Assembly (NCBI GenBank): GCA_007693435.1
Contig: REDO01000117.1
Span: 1-33,765 of the forward strand
Reading direction: 5' to 3'
Length of the DNA: 33,765 nucleotides
DNA from: Salinarimonadaceae bacterium
GTDB lineage: Bacteria > Pseudomonadota > Alphaproteobacteria > Rhizobiales > Beijerinckiaceae
The translations under genes and the position numbers were made by a program. The first letter of the stretch is position 1, and the number at the start of each line of letters is the position of its first letter. Below are positions 1 to 7,635 of the stretch, in pieces. The notes beneath the pieces were generated by a model. The model worked only from the letters and a program-made list of their open reading frames with translations, was not told the origin of the DNA and did not search any database.

Positions 1-210
1 AGGTCCGACGCCGCCAAAGGGTATCCCCAGCTCGGTCTTGCAGGTGGATACTCGGTGATGCCCGCGAATATTTCAACCTCACCCGGATGCGGGGCTGCGG
101 CCCGCCGGCCTAGCCGCCGGCGCAGGCGCGCCATCGAGGGCGCCGGGAAACGCCGTTTCAAGCCGTTCACGCAAACGCGATCCCGGGCCGCCGCGCAGGA
201 GGCGAAACGC
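1..210. other. Left-edge region without a supported gene
   Basis: No convincing gene lies between the window edge and the stop codon of the MeaB-type GTPase. A perfect 6+1+6 inverted repeat (GAAACG-C-CGTTTC) sits at 147-159. It has no T-run, so it is at best a weak transcript-end hairpin for the leftward operon. On the minus strand, positions 36-1 read TELGIPFGGVGP, which resembles the C-terminal signature of aldehyde dehydrogenases. An in-frame stop at 75-73 leaves no room for the rest of such a gene inside the window, so this could be a remnant or coincidence. Confidence 0.4.
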
Positions 211-1146
211 TCAACCCGAATCCGAAAGCTGCGCCAGAAGCGCGCGGTAGCGAGCCGGGACGCTGTCTCCGGCCTGCGCGGCGGACGTATCGGCGCGAAG
301 CTCGTCGAGCCGGCGCAGGATAAGGGAATCCACGTGATAGGCGAGCCGCGCGGCGAGCCGTGCGTGGCGCAGGTTCTTTACCTCGACATGGCGCCGATGC
401 GCCTCGATCGCCTCGTCGAGCGCCGCGACGCTCGCAGGGTCGTCTTGCGAAACGGTCAGGATCGGAGGCTCGAAGCCATCCGGGCCGACGCCCCGCAAGG
501 TCGCGCGCAGTTCGGCGAGCGCGCGCTTCGCGCCGGGCAGATCAGCCTTGTTCACGACGTAGATATCGGCGAGCTCCATGACGCCGGCCTTCATGGCCTG
601 GATCGAATCGCCCGATTCCGGGTGCAGCACGAGCACCACGGTATCGACCATCAGACGCACGGCGTGTTCCGCCTGCCCGACGCCGACCGTCTCGAGGATG
701 GTCTCGCGAAAGCCGTGGGCGTCGAGGGCTGCGAGAATATCGACGATGTTGTGGGTCAGCCCGTCGCGCCCGCCGCGGCTGGGAAGCGAGCGGATATAGG
801 CCCGGCGGTCGCCCGCGAGATCCTCCATCCTGATCCGGTCGCCGAGAATCGAGCCGTGGCTCACCGGGCTCGTGGGATCGACGGCGATGACCGCGAGCCG
901 CTCGGGCGGGGCCCCTGCGGGCGGCGTCTCGCGGGAAAGCCTGTCGAGGCGAAGCCGCGCCAGCCGGCCGATCAGGCTGCTCTTGCCGGCCCCGGGCGCG
1001 CCCGTGATCCCGATCCGCCAGGCGCCGCCCTCCGGAGCGGGTTGCGCCGCCTCCGCGAGCGCGAGCGCCTGGTCGACCCCGGCCTCGGCGGCGCGCGTCA
1101 GCGCCCGGCCGAGCGCCCTGCGTCTGGCGGAAGCGTCAGCCGTCAT
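211..1146 (-). CDS. meaB: MeaB/ArgK-type G3E GTPase, acyl-CoA mutase chaperone
   Basis: This is a P-loop GTPase of 311 residues in the MeaB/ArgK family, which gates adenosylcobalamin loading and protects B12-dependent acyl-CoA mutases from inactivation in the cytoplasm. The Walker A motif GAPGAGKSS is at residues 49-57, the switch stretch ETVGVGQAE at about 152-160, and the base-specificity motif NKAD at about 199-202. A longer reading frame extends upstream to 1350, but that extension lies inside the CoA-transferase gene. The ATG at 1146 overlaps the upstream stop by 11 bp, as expected for translational coupling, so I chose it. It is the last gene of the crotonase-mutase-transferase operon, which fits a dedicated chaperone for the mutase encoded upstream. 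The length is close to the family norm (about 310-330). The family assignment is secure and the partner is inferred from context. Confidence 0.93.
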   Translation of the reverse strand: MTADASARRRALGRALTRAAEAGVDQALALAEAAQPAPEGGAWRIGITGAPGAGKSSLIGRLARLRLDRLSRETPPAGAPPERLAVIAVDPTSPVSHGSILGDRIRMEDLAGDRRAYIRSLPSRGGRDGLTHNIVDILAALDAHGFRETILETVGVGQAEHAVRLMVDTVVLVLHPESGDSIQAMKAGVMELADIYVVNKADLPGAKRALAELRATLRGVGPDGFEPPILTVSQDDPASVAALDEAIEAHRRHVEVKNLRHARLAARLAYHVDSLILRRLDELRADTSAAQAGDSVPARYRALLAQLSDSG

Positions 1147-2287
1147 CGGCCGCCTCGGCCCCGAAGAAGGCGGCGTCGTCCTGGCCGAGCGACGGCGGCG
1201 CTCGAAAGGCGGGCTCCTCGCCGACGATCTTGATCGCCGCCCCGACGCTGCGCAGCGGGCCGTTCGGCGTCGCCACCGAGACGACCATCTTCCGCCACGC
1301 GCAAAGCTCCGATTCCAGCGCCTGCTCCAGTTTCTCGACGCCGGCGACAACGAGCCCGAGCGGCGCGAGCCGCGTCATCCACTCTTCGGTGGGGCGCTGC
1401 GCGAGGATGGCGCCGACGCCCTCCACCACGCGATCGCGATTGGCGCTGCGCGCCGTCATGGTGGCGAAGTCGGGATCGGCGATCCAGTCCTCCCGTCCGA
1501 CCTCCGTCGCGAAGCGGCGCCAAAATTCGTCATGCGTGATGAACAGCGCGAGATACCCGTCGCTGGTCGCGAAGATCTGCGCCGGCACGATGTAGGGATG
1601 CCCGCCGCTCGGATAGCGCTTGGGCTTCTCGCCGGCGTTGAGATAGGCGACCGCCAGATAGTTCAGCTGCGAGATCATCGTGTCGTAGAGCGAGACGTCG
1701 ATCTGTCCGCCCCCGCCCTCGTGAATCTTCGCGACCAGCCCGAGCGCGCCCATGATTCCGGATGAATTGTCGACGACGGAATAGCCCGCCTTCACCGGGG
1801 GGCCGTCCGGATCGCCCGCGAGCGCCATCGCGCCCGACAGGGCTTGGATGATGTAATCGTAGGCCGGGCGGTCGGCATAGGGTCCGTCGAGGCCGAAGCC
1901 CGTCAGCGCTAGGCAGGCGATCTTCGGGTTGTGCGCCTTCAACGTCTCGTAGGTGAGGCCGAGCTTGCGGATCGCGGCGGGGCGCATGTTGGTCACGAGG
2001 CCGTGCGCGGTGGCGGCGAGTTTGCCGAGACGCGCCTGCCCCCGCGCCGTCGCGAGATCGATGCGCACGCTCTGCTTGTTGCGGTTGAGGCTGGCGAAAT
2101 AGAGGTTCTGGTCGCCCAGCATATGCGGGCCGATGCGGCGCCCGATATCGCCGCCGTCGGGAGATTCGATCTTGATCACCTCGGCGCCGAGATCGGCGAG
2201 CAGCATCCCGCAATAGGGCCCCGCCAGCATGTGCGTGGCCTCGAGGATGCGCAGGCCCTTCAGCGGCCCCCGGCGCTCGCCTGTCAT
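1136..2287 (-). CDS. CaiB/BaiF family class III CoA-transferase (mutase operon)
   Basis: This 383-residue family III CoA-transferase would move CoA between carboxylic acids through a mixed anhydride on an aspartate. The N-terminal motif LKGLRILEATHMLAGPYCGM and the ADLGAEVIKIESPDGGD block (about residues 31-47) are typical. The likely catalytic Asp is D173 in AGYSVVDNSSG, followed by the usual GGGQIDVSLYD stretch. It starts 4 bp inside the B12-binding subunit gene and overlaps the GTPase gene by 11 bp, so it is translated with the mutase. The context suggests it activates the mutase substrate, or recycles CoA from its product, using a donor such as succinyl-CoA. The substrate cannot be read from the sequence. 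Class membership is firm. Confidence 0.92.
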   Translation of the reverse strand: MTGERRGPLKGLRILEATHMLAGPYCGMLLADLGAEVIKIESPDGGDIGRRIGPHMLGDQNLYFASLNRNKQSVRIDLATARGQARLGKLAATAHGLVTNMRPAAIRKLGLTYETLKAHNPKIACLALTGFGLDGPYADRPAYDYIIQALSGAMALAGDPDGPPVKAGYSVVDNSSGIMGALGLVAKIHEGGGGQIDVSLYDTMISQLNYLAVAYLNAGEKPKRYPSGGHPYIVPAQIFATSDGYLALFITHDEFWRRFATEVGREDWIADPDFATMTARSANRDRVVEGVGAILAQRPTEEWMTRLAPLGLVVAGVEKLEQALESELCAWRKMVVSVATPNGPLRSVGAAIKIVGEEPAFRAPPSLGQDDAAFFGAEAADDG

Positions 2288-2706
2288 GGACCGAGCTCCG
2301 CGACGATCGCCGCGACGACGGCGTCGAGGTCCATATCGGCGGTGAAGACGCCGCTGACGCCCGCCGCCAACAGGGTCGGGTGATCCTCGGACGGGATGGT
2401 GCCGCCGACGAAGACCTTGATATCGGCGCCGTCGCGTTCGGCGAGACAGCGCATGGTTTCGGCCACGAGTTCGATGTGGCTGCCCGAGAGGAGGCTCAAG
2501 CCCACCGCGTCCACATCCTCGTCGACCGCGACGCCCGCGATGTATTCGGGGCTCTTGCGAAGCCCCGTATAGATCACGTCGGCGCCGGCGTCGCGCAGGG
2601 CGAGCGCGATGACCTTCGCCCCGACGTCGTGTCCGTCGAGGCCGGGCTTGGCGATGAGGATGCGCTTGCCCTTGAGGGGGGACTCGTTCTTGGCGGATGT
2701 CTGCAT
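2284..2706 (-). CDS. B12-binding small subunit of an acyl-CoA mutase
   Basis: This 140-residue protein is a stand-alone cobalamin-binding Rossmann domain, the small subunit of heteromeric acyl-CoA mutases. The base-off/His-on signature DxHxxG is present as D24-G-H26-D-V-G29, with K20 in the position of the conserved lysine of the Lys/Asp/His relay. LSLLSGSH and the later FVGGTIP provide the nucleotide-loop serine and glycine motifs. In methylmalonyl-CoA mutase this domain is fused to the C-terminus of a subunit of about 715 residues. Here it is separate, as in isobutyryl-CoA, 2-hydroxyisobutyryl-CoA and many archaeal mutases. It lies 40 bp after the large-subunit gene and overlaps the CoA-transferase start by 4 bp. 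It should complete the cofactor site of the large subunit. Confidence 0.95.
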   Translation of the reverse strand: MQTSAKNESPLKGKRILIAKPGLDGHDVGAKVIALALRDAGADVIYTGLRKSPEYIAGVAVDEDVDAVGLSLLSGSHIELVAETMRCLAERDGADIKVFVGGTIPSEDHPTLLAAGVSGVFTADMDLDAVVAAIVAELGP

Positions 2707-2746
2707 CGTCGTCGTCCTCGCTGGCCGCCTGCGCGGCCGCTCGCCT

Positions 2747-4396
2747 TCACAGGCGGATCGGCTCCTGGAACTCGCCCCAGCGGCGTTTCAGCGTCGCCAC
2801 CATCTCGCCGACGGTCGCATAGGCGTGGCAGCAATCGACGAGGAAGGGCATGACGTTCACGTCGTCGCGCGCCGCCGCCTCCTCGAGCGCGGCCAGCGAT
2901 CGCGCGACGGCCGCCTCGTCGCGGCGCGCCAGCACGGCGTCGTATTTCTCGCGCACCTTCTCGGCCGCCTTCGGGTCGAGCCTGAAGACCTCGCCGAAAT
3001 CGTCCGTCTGCTCCTCGCGGCGGAAGAAGTTCTGCCCGACGATCACGGTCTCGCCCTTGTCGACGGCGCGCTTGCGGTCGCGCGCGCGCTCGGCGATGCG
3101 CATCTGGAGGTAGCCGTCCTCGATCGCCTTGGTGACGCCGCCGTAATCGTCGAGCTCCTCGATGATCGCGCGCGTCTCCTCCTCCATGCGGTCGGTGAGC
3201 CACTCGACGTAATAGCTGCCGCCCAGCGGATCGACGGTGCGCGCGATTCCGCTCTCGTGGGCGATGATCTGCTGCGTGCGCAGGGCGATCTCGGCGCTGA
3301 ACTCCGTCGGGATCTGGAACGCTTCGTCATAGGCGCAGGTGAAGATCGACTGCGCCCCGCCGAGCACGGCGGCCATCGTCTCCGTGCCGACGCGCACGAT
3401 GTTGTTGTAGGGCTGGGCGGCGGTCAGCGAGGAGCCGCCGCAGACGACGCCGAAGCGGAAATGGCGCGCCTTCTCGTCGGTGACGCCGAAGCGCTCCTCC
3501 AGCAGCTTCGCCCAGAGCCGGCGGCCAGCGCGAAACTTGCAGACCTCCTCGAAGAAATCCATGTGGACGTAGAAGAAGAAGCTGAGCCGCCGGGCGAATT
3601 TCGTCACGTCGCCGCCGCGCCGCAGAAGCTCCTCCACATAGGCGATTCCGTTGGCGAGCGTGTAGGCGAGTTCCTCCACCGCCGTCGCGCCGGCGTCGCG
3701 CACATGCGCGCCGGCGATCGAGATCGGGTTGAAGCGCGGCGTCTGGTCGTTCGAGAACAGGATCGAATCCGCGATCAGCCGCATCGAGGGCCGCACCGGG
3801 AAAATCCAGGTGCCGCGCGCGACATATTCCTTGAGGATGTCGTTCTGGATCGTGCCGGTGAGCTTGGCTCGCGGAACGCCCTGCTTGTCGGCGACGGCGC
3901 AATACATCGCGTAGATGATCGCGGCCGTGCCGTTGATGGTGAAGGAGGTCGAGATCTTCGACAGGTCGATCCCGTCGAACAGGATCTCGGCCTCCGCGAG
4001 ATTCGAGAGCGAGACGCCGACCTTGCCGACTTCGGGCTTGGCCATGGAATCGGTGGGATCGAGCCCGCATTGGGTCGGGAGATCGAGCGCCACGGACAGG
4101 CCCGTCTGACCGCCTTCCAGCAGGAAACGGTAGCGCTCGTTGGTGTCCTCGGCCGTGCCGAAGCCCGAATATTGCCGGATCGTCCAGAGACGTCCGCGAA
4201 ACCCGTCGGGGAAGATGCCGCGCGTGAAGGGCGCCTCGCCGGGCGCGCCGATGTCGCGGTCGCCCGCCATCTCACGCGTGACCACGACGGGGACCTCGAT
4301 CCCCGAGGGCGTGCTGGTAGACGGTTCGGGCGGCTCCGCCCTGGCGGCTCCGGCGATCTGGTCGGACGGCGCGCGCGCGCCTGCGCTCGTGCTCAT
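2747..4396 (-). CDS. B12-dependent acyl-CoA mutase large subunit, atypical active site
   Basis: This 549-residue protein is the TIM-barrel substrate subunit of a methylmalonyl-CoA mutase superfamily enzyme, catalysing a radical carbon-skeleton rearrangement of an acyl-CoA. Aligned by eye to Propionibacterium MCM, it keeps Y76 (Y89, in WTIRQYSGFG), Q184 (Q197, in GTIQNDILKE), R194 (R207), H231 (H244), Q349 (Q361) and E358 (E370). Keeping Tyr and Arg points to a substrate with a free carboxylate. Several residues normally conserved differ: A230 replaces Y243, G316-V-V318 replaces H-S-Q330, F352 replaces a His, and C354 replaces N366. The first 50 or so residues are Ala/Pro-rich and probably flexible. 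A longer frame runs upstream to 5221, but ATG 4396 overlaps the crotonase stop by 4 bp and starts the family match. I would not call it methylmalonyl-CoA mutase. Confidence 0.92.
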   Translation of the reverse strand: MSTSAGARAPSDQIAGAARAEPPEPSTSTPSGIEVPVVVTREMAGDRDIGAPGEAPFTRGIFPDGFRGRLWTIRQYSGFGTAEDTNERYRFLLEGGQTGLSVALDLPTQCGLDPTDSMAKPEVGKVGVSLSNLAEAEILFDGIDLSKISTSFTINGTAAIIYAMYCAVADKQGVPRAKLTGTIQNDILKEYVARGTWIFPVRPSMRLIADSILFSNDQTPRFNPISIAGAHVRDAGATAVEELAYTLANGIAYVEELLRRGGDVTKFARRLSFFFYVHMDFFEEVCKFRAGRRLWAKLLEERFGVTDEKARHFRFGVVCGGSSLTAAQPYNNIVRVGTETMAAVLGGAQSIFTCAYDEAFQIPTEFSAEIALRTQQIIAHESGIARTVDPLGGSYYVEWLTDRMEEETRAIIEELDDYGGVTKAIEDGYLQMRIAERARDRKRAVDKGETVIVGQNFFRREEQTDDFGEVFRLDPKAAEKVREKYDAVLARRDEAAVARSLAALEEAAARDDVNVMPFLVDCCHAYATVGEMVATLKRRWGEFQEPIRL

Positions 4397-5196
4397 CGGT
4401 GTCTGCTCCCCTTGAGGACCGCGTCGGCCGCGGCCCAGTGATCGTCGTGAATCCAGGTGCGCGCGAAACGCGCGTTCTCGATAGCTTCGAGCCCGGCGCG
4501 GCCCTCGCCCCGCCGCGCCGCGACCGACAACGCCTTGAAGGCGCGCAGAACCTGCGGGGCCTGCTTCAGCATGGGCGCTGCGAAGGCTTGCGTCGCGGCG
4601 TCGAGATCGCATCCCTCGTGCTCTCCCTCGCCCGCAACGGCGTCGACGAATCCGGTCTCCATCGCCTCGCGCGCATCCAGGACCCGCGCCGTGGCGAGAA
4701 GACGAAGCGCCTTGGTCGGGCCGAGAATGTTGATGAGGTCGATACCGCCGCCCCAGGCCGTCGAGACGCCGAGGCGGCCCTGCACGAATCCGATGCGGGC
4801 GTGGCCTGCGGCGACGCGGAAGTCGCAGGCCGCGGCGAGCTCCGCCCCGCCGCCGAGCGCGTCGCCGTTGAGCCCGGCGATCACCGGGACGGGGAAGTCG
4901 CGGATCGCGTCGAGCGCCGCGCGGGCGTCGAGCGACATCTGACGCGCCTCCTCCTCGGTGCGAACGGAGGACAGGTCGCGCAGGTCGCCGCCGGCCGCGA
5001 AGCTCTTGTCGCCGGCGCCGGTCAGGATCGCGAGACGCAAGGTTTCGTCCTCGCTCGCGGCGAGAAACGCCGCGCGCAGGTCGGCGAGCAGGGTCCGGCT
5101 CAGCGCGTTGCGCTTCTCCGGCCTGTTGACGACGACGCGCAGCACGCCGTCCGCGCGCTCGCACAAAAGCTCGTCCCGGCCCTCCGGCGCCGCCAT
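4393..5196 (-). CDS. Crotonase-fold enzyme, possibly an ethylmalonyl-CoA decarboxylase-like protein
   Basis: This is a crotonase (enoyl-CoA hydratase/isomerase) superfamily protein of 267 residues and the first gene of the mutase operon. The oxyanion-hole segments are SFAAGGDL (about 65-72) and GDALGGGAEL (111-120). E119 matches catalytic Glu144 of rat hydratase, but Q139 (in ARIGFVQGRLG) replaces Glu164, so normal enoyl-CoA hydration is doubtful. The FVQ-RLG-WGG pattern at 137-150 recalls ECHDC1-type ethylmalonyl/methylmalonyl-CoA decarboxylases (KIRFVHKEMG-SWGG). A decarboxylase acting on the malonyl-type product of the neighbouring mutase is therefore plausible. A strong GGGAGG precedes the ATG, and the stop overlaps the mutase start by 4 bp. 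The fold is certain and the reaction is inferred. Confidence 0.88.
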   Translation of the reverse strand: MAAPEGRDELLCERADGVLRVVVNRPEKRNALSRTLLADLRAAFLAASEDETLRLAILTGAGDKSFAAGGDLRDLSSVRTEEEARQMSLDARAALDAIRDFPVPVIAGLNGDALGGGAELAAACDFRVAAGHARIGFVQGRLGVSTAWGGGIDLINILGPTKALRLLATARVLDAREAMETGFVDAVAGEGEHEGCDLDAATQAFAAPMLKQAPQVLRAFKALSVAARRGEGRAGLEAIENARFARTWIHDDHWAAADAVLKGSRHR

Positions 5197-5242
5197 CGTT
5201 CCTCCCGATGCCTGCCTTCATCTGTGCGAGCAGGTTCTAATA

Positions 5243-5318
5243 TTCCAAATACGGAAATTATTTTTACGACAGAGAAAAATCGTGTCAATGCCGACCTTTC
5301 CGGCCGACCTTTCCGGCC
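5243..5318 (-). promoter_or_regulatory. Predicted promoter and operator of the mutase operon
   Basis: On the minus strand a perfect TTGACA (5288-5283) is followed after 16 bp by TAAAAA (5266-5261), a plausible sigma-70 type promoter about 65 bp upstream of the crotonase ATG. Just downstream lies the dyad TTCCGTATTTGGAA (5256-5243), placed where a bound repressor would block initiation. The same TTC-N8-GAA element occurs in the divergent control region near 11056-11069. Upstream of the -35 box is an exact tandem repeat of GACCTTTCCGGCC (5293-5305 and 5306-5318). The stretch 5235-5282 is conspicuously AT-rich against its surroundings. This is prediction from sequence only. Confidence 0.6.
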
Positions 5319-5344
5319 GCCCCTTCCGTCCGGGCCGCCGCGTC

Positions 5345-6148
5345 TCAGGCGAAGCGGGCGATCCGCTCGGTGAGCGCCGCGACCTTGTCGCGGAAGCGGC
5401 CCATGGCGTCGCGATAGCGCGTGAACTCGGCCTCGACGCGCGGCATCGGCCCGGCGAGGGCGAAGCCGAGATTTTCCCCGGCGACCCGAACGGCGACGGC
5501 GATGGCCATGACTTCGACGACATTCTCGCCGCGCGTCACGAAGAACCCGTCGGCGCGGCCGCGATCGAGATCGGCCTGCAGCGTCGCGATATCGGTGATG
5601 GTGTTGGGGGTGCGCGCGTCGAGCCCCTTCTTCAGCGCGTCCCGGACTCCGGCCGGCGTCAGCAGGCTGAGCATGGCCTTGCCGATCGAGCTGGAGTGCA
5701 GCGGCTTCGTGTCGCCGGGCCGCGCCGTGTAGCGGATCGTGTGGGAGCCGTCGACGACTTCGAGATAGATCACCTCGTTCGCCTGGCGCTTGCCCATGAT
5801 GATCGTCTCGCCGGTCTCGTCGCGCAACGCCACCATCAGCGGCTCGATCTGGCGCAGCAGGGGATCATTGGCGGCGATCTCGCTCGCGATCTCAAGCAGA
5901 CGCTTCGTCGGGTAGATGCGCCGGCGCTGGTCGAGGGTGTAGACGTAGCCGCGCGCCTGCAACGTCTTCACGAGGGCGTGGCAGCTGCTCACGGGCGAGC
6001 CGATCCGCTCCGCGAGCTCCGTCAGCGAGAGGGGCTCTCCGGCCGCGCCGAACGCTTCGAACACGTCGAGCGTCCGGCCCGCCGTCTTGACCGAACTCGC
6101 CACAACCTTGTCGCCAGCAGTCTTGTCGCCAACAACCATTTCGTTCAT
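5345..6148 (-). CDS. IclR family transcriptional regulator
   Basis: This 267-residue regulator has an N-terminal winged helix-turn-helix (about residues 15-85, including LSLTELAERIGSPVSSCHAL) and a C-terminal IclR effector domain (about 95-265, with the typical HSSSIGKAMLS). IclR proteins usually sense small organic acids or aromatic metabolites and act as repressors or activators of neighbouring catabolic operons. The ATG at 6148 (MNEMVVG) is preferred. A longer frame runs upstream to 6547 but would overlap the aldehyde dehydrogenase gene. It sits only 34 bp after that gene, so it is probably the last gene of that operon, and directly before the mutase promoter. It is the best candidate for the protein binding the TTC-N8-GAA dyads at 5243-5256 and 11056-11069. 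Confidence 0.93.
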   Translation of the reverse strand: MNEMVVGDKTAGDKVVASSVKTAGRTLDVFEAFGAAGEPLSLTELAERIGSPVSSCHALVKTLQARGYVYTLDQRRRIYPTKRLLEIASEIAANDPLLRQIEPLMVALRDETGETIIMGKRQANEVIYLEVVDGSHTIRYTARPGDTKPLHSSSIGKAMLSLLTPAGVRDALKKGLDARTPNTITDIATLQADLDRGRADGFFVTRGENVVEVMAIAVAVRVAGENLGFALAGPMPRVEAEFTRYRDAMGRFRDKVAALTERIARFA

Positions 6149-6182
6149 CCGATGCCCCCGCCCAACCTCACAACGCGCCATC

Positions 6183-7616
6183 CTATCCGAAGTGATGCAC
6201 GATCGTCTTCGTCCGGCAGAACTCCTCGATGGCGTGAAAACCCTTCTCGCGGCCGTGGCCGCTCTTGCCCACGCCGCCGAAGGGCAGCTCGACGCCGCCG
6301 CCGGCGCCGTAGCAATTGACGAAGACCTGGCCGCAGCGCAAGAGGCGCGGCATGCGCTGCTGGCGCGCGCCGTCGCGGGTCCAGACGGCGGCGATGAGCC
6401 CGTAATCGGTCGCATTGGCGAGCGCGACGGCGTCGGCCTCGTCGCGGAAGGGCAGGACGACGAGAACGGGGCCGAAAACCTCCTCGCAGGCGATGAGATT
6501 GTCGCGGGGCGCGGGACCGAACAGGGCGGGCGCGACATAATAGCCATTCGCGTCCGCGCCCTCGGCGACGCTCCCGCACGCGATCAGCGGCACGCCGTCG
6601 CGAAGCGCGCCCTCAACGAAGCCCTCGACGCGCCGCTTCTGGTCGGCGCTGATCAGCGGCCCGCAATCCAGATCCATGTCGGGCGAGCCCACGCGCAAGT
6701 CCTTGAAGCGCTCGGCGAGACGCCCGACGAGCGCGTCGTAGACGCCCTCCTGCACGAGCACGCGGCTTCCCGCCGAACAGGTCTGGCCGCCGTTCTGCAC
6801 GATCGCGGCGATGATGATCGGGATCGCGGCGTCGAGATCGGCGTCGTCGAAGACGATTTGCGGGGACTTGCCGCCCAGTTCCAGCACGCAGGGCGCATAA
6901 TGCTCGGCGGCGGCCTTCTGCACGAGCACCCCGACTTCGGGCGACCCGGTGAAGGAGATGAAATCGACGCCGGGATGGGCGGCGAGCGCCGCGCCGGCCT
7001 CCTCGCCGAGGCCGGTGACCAGGTTGATCGCGCCCGGCGGGAAGCCGGCTTCGTGGGCCAGCGCCGCGAGGCGGACGATCGACAGGCAGGCGTCCTCGGC
7101 GGGCTTGATCACGGTCGCGTTTCCTGCGGCCAAGGCCGGCGCGAGCGTGCGCCCGAACATCTGGGCGGGATAGTTCCACGGGATGATGTGCCCGGTGACG
7201 CCGTAGGGCTCGTTCACCACGGCGACATTGTAGCCGTTGAGATAGGGGATCGCCTCGCCGTGCAGCTTGTCGGCCGCGCCGCCGTAATATTCGAAGTACC
7301 GCACGAGCGCGCCGATATCGGCGCGGGCCTGCTTCATCGGCTTGCCGGTGTCGCGGGCCTCGATCTGCGCCAGTTCCTCCGCCTCGGCGGCGATGCGCCG
7401 CGAGAGCTCCGTCAGCAGCCGGCCGCGCTCGGTCGCCGTCGTGCGGCCCCAGGCGCCTTCGAAGGCCGCGCGCGCGGCGGCGACGGCCGCGTCGATATCC
7501 GCCGCCCCGCCCGCCGCGATCTGCGCGAATCGCCCGCCGGTCGCGGGCTCGTAGACGGGGATGGTTTCGCCGCTCGCGGCCTTGCGCCAGGCGCCGTCGA
7601 TATAGATCTCGGTCAA
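6183..7616 (-). CDS. NAD(P)+-dependent aldehyde dehydrogenase (betaine-aldehyde-dehydrogenase-like)
   Basis: This is a 477-residue ALDH superfamily enzyme that oxidises an aldehyde to a carboxylate. Visible residues are the NAD-site asparagine N148 (PWNYP), the general base E246 (LELGGKSPQIVFDDADLD), the nucleophile C280 (NGGQTCSAGSRVLV) and the C-terminal ELPFGGVGKSGHGREKG. I set the start at a TTG (7616), because a strong Shine-Dalgarno GGAAAGGAG (7630-7622) lies 5 bp before it. An upstream ATG at 7664 in the same frame would overlap the end of the TRAP gene and add a non-conserved leader. It is preceded by the TRAP small subunit and followed by the IclR gene. The substrate is unknown. In context it would oxidise an aldehyde made by the E1/SDR pair or derived from the TRAP substrate. 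Confidence 0.93.
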   Translation of the reverse strand: MTEIYIDGAWRKAASGETIPVYEPATGGRFAQIAAGGAADIDAAVAAARAAFEGAWGRTTATERGRLLTELSRRIAAEAEELAQIEARDTGKPMKQARADIGALVRYFEYYGGAADKLHGEAIPYLNGYNVAVVNEPYGVTGHIIPWNYPAQMFGRTLAPALAAGNATVIKPAEDACLSIVRLAALAHEAGFPPGAINLVTGLGEEAGAALAAHPGVDFISFTGSPEVGVLVQKAAAEHYAPCVLELGGKSPQIVFDDADLDAAIPIIIAAIVQNGGQTCSAGSRVLVQEGVYDALVGRLAERFKDLRVGSPDMDLDCGPLISADQKRRVEGFVEGALRDGVPLIACGSVAEGADANGYYVAPALFGPAPRDNLIACEEVFGPVLVVLPFRDEADAVALANATDYGLIAAVWTRDGARQQRMPRLLRCGQVFVNCYGAGGGVELPFGGVGKSGHGREKGFHAIEEFCRTKTIVHHFG

Positions 7617-7630
7617 GGGAACTCCTTTCC
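7614..7630 (-). promoter_or_regulatory. Ribosome-binding site deciding a TTG start
   Basis: GGAAAGGAG on the minus strand at 7630-7622 is followed by five bases and TTG at 7616-7614. It is the only good ribosome-binding site near the N-terminus conserved in aldehyde dehydrogenases, and it lies just after the stop of the TRAP small subunit (7638-7636). Confidence 0.7.
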
Positions 7631-7635
7631 GGCGG

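Noticed and set aside
55-1233. 392-codon plus-strand open frame
   Set aside because: It is the antisense shadow of the MeaB-type GTPase. Its product is Arg/Gly-rich with no family pattern, while the minus strand has clear GTPase motifs.
2747-4396. Naming the mutase as methylmalonyl-CoA mutase
   Set aside because: Several pocket residues differ and the surrounding genes suggest another substrate, so a broader name is safer.
2609-4441. 610-codon plus-strand open frame across the mutase gene
   Set aside because: GC-rich codon bias leaves long antisense frames open. The minus-strand frame encodes an unmistakable mutase.
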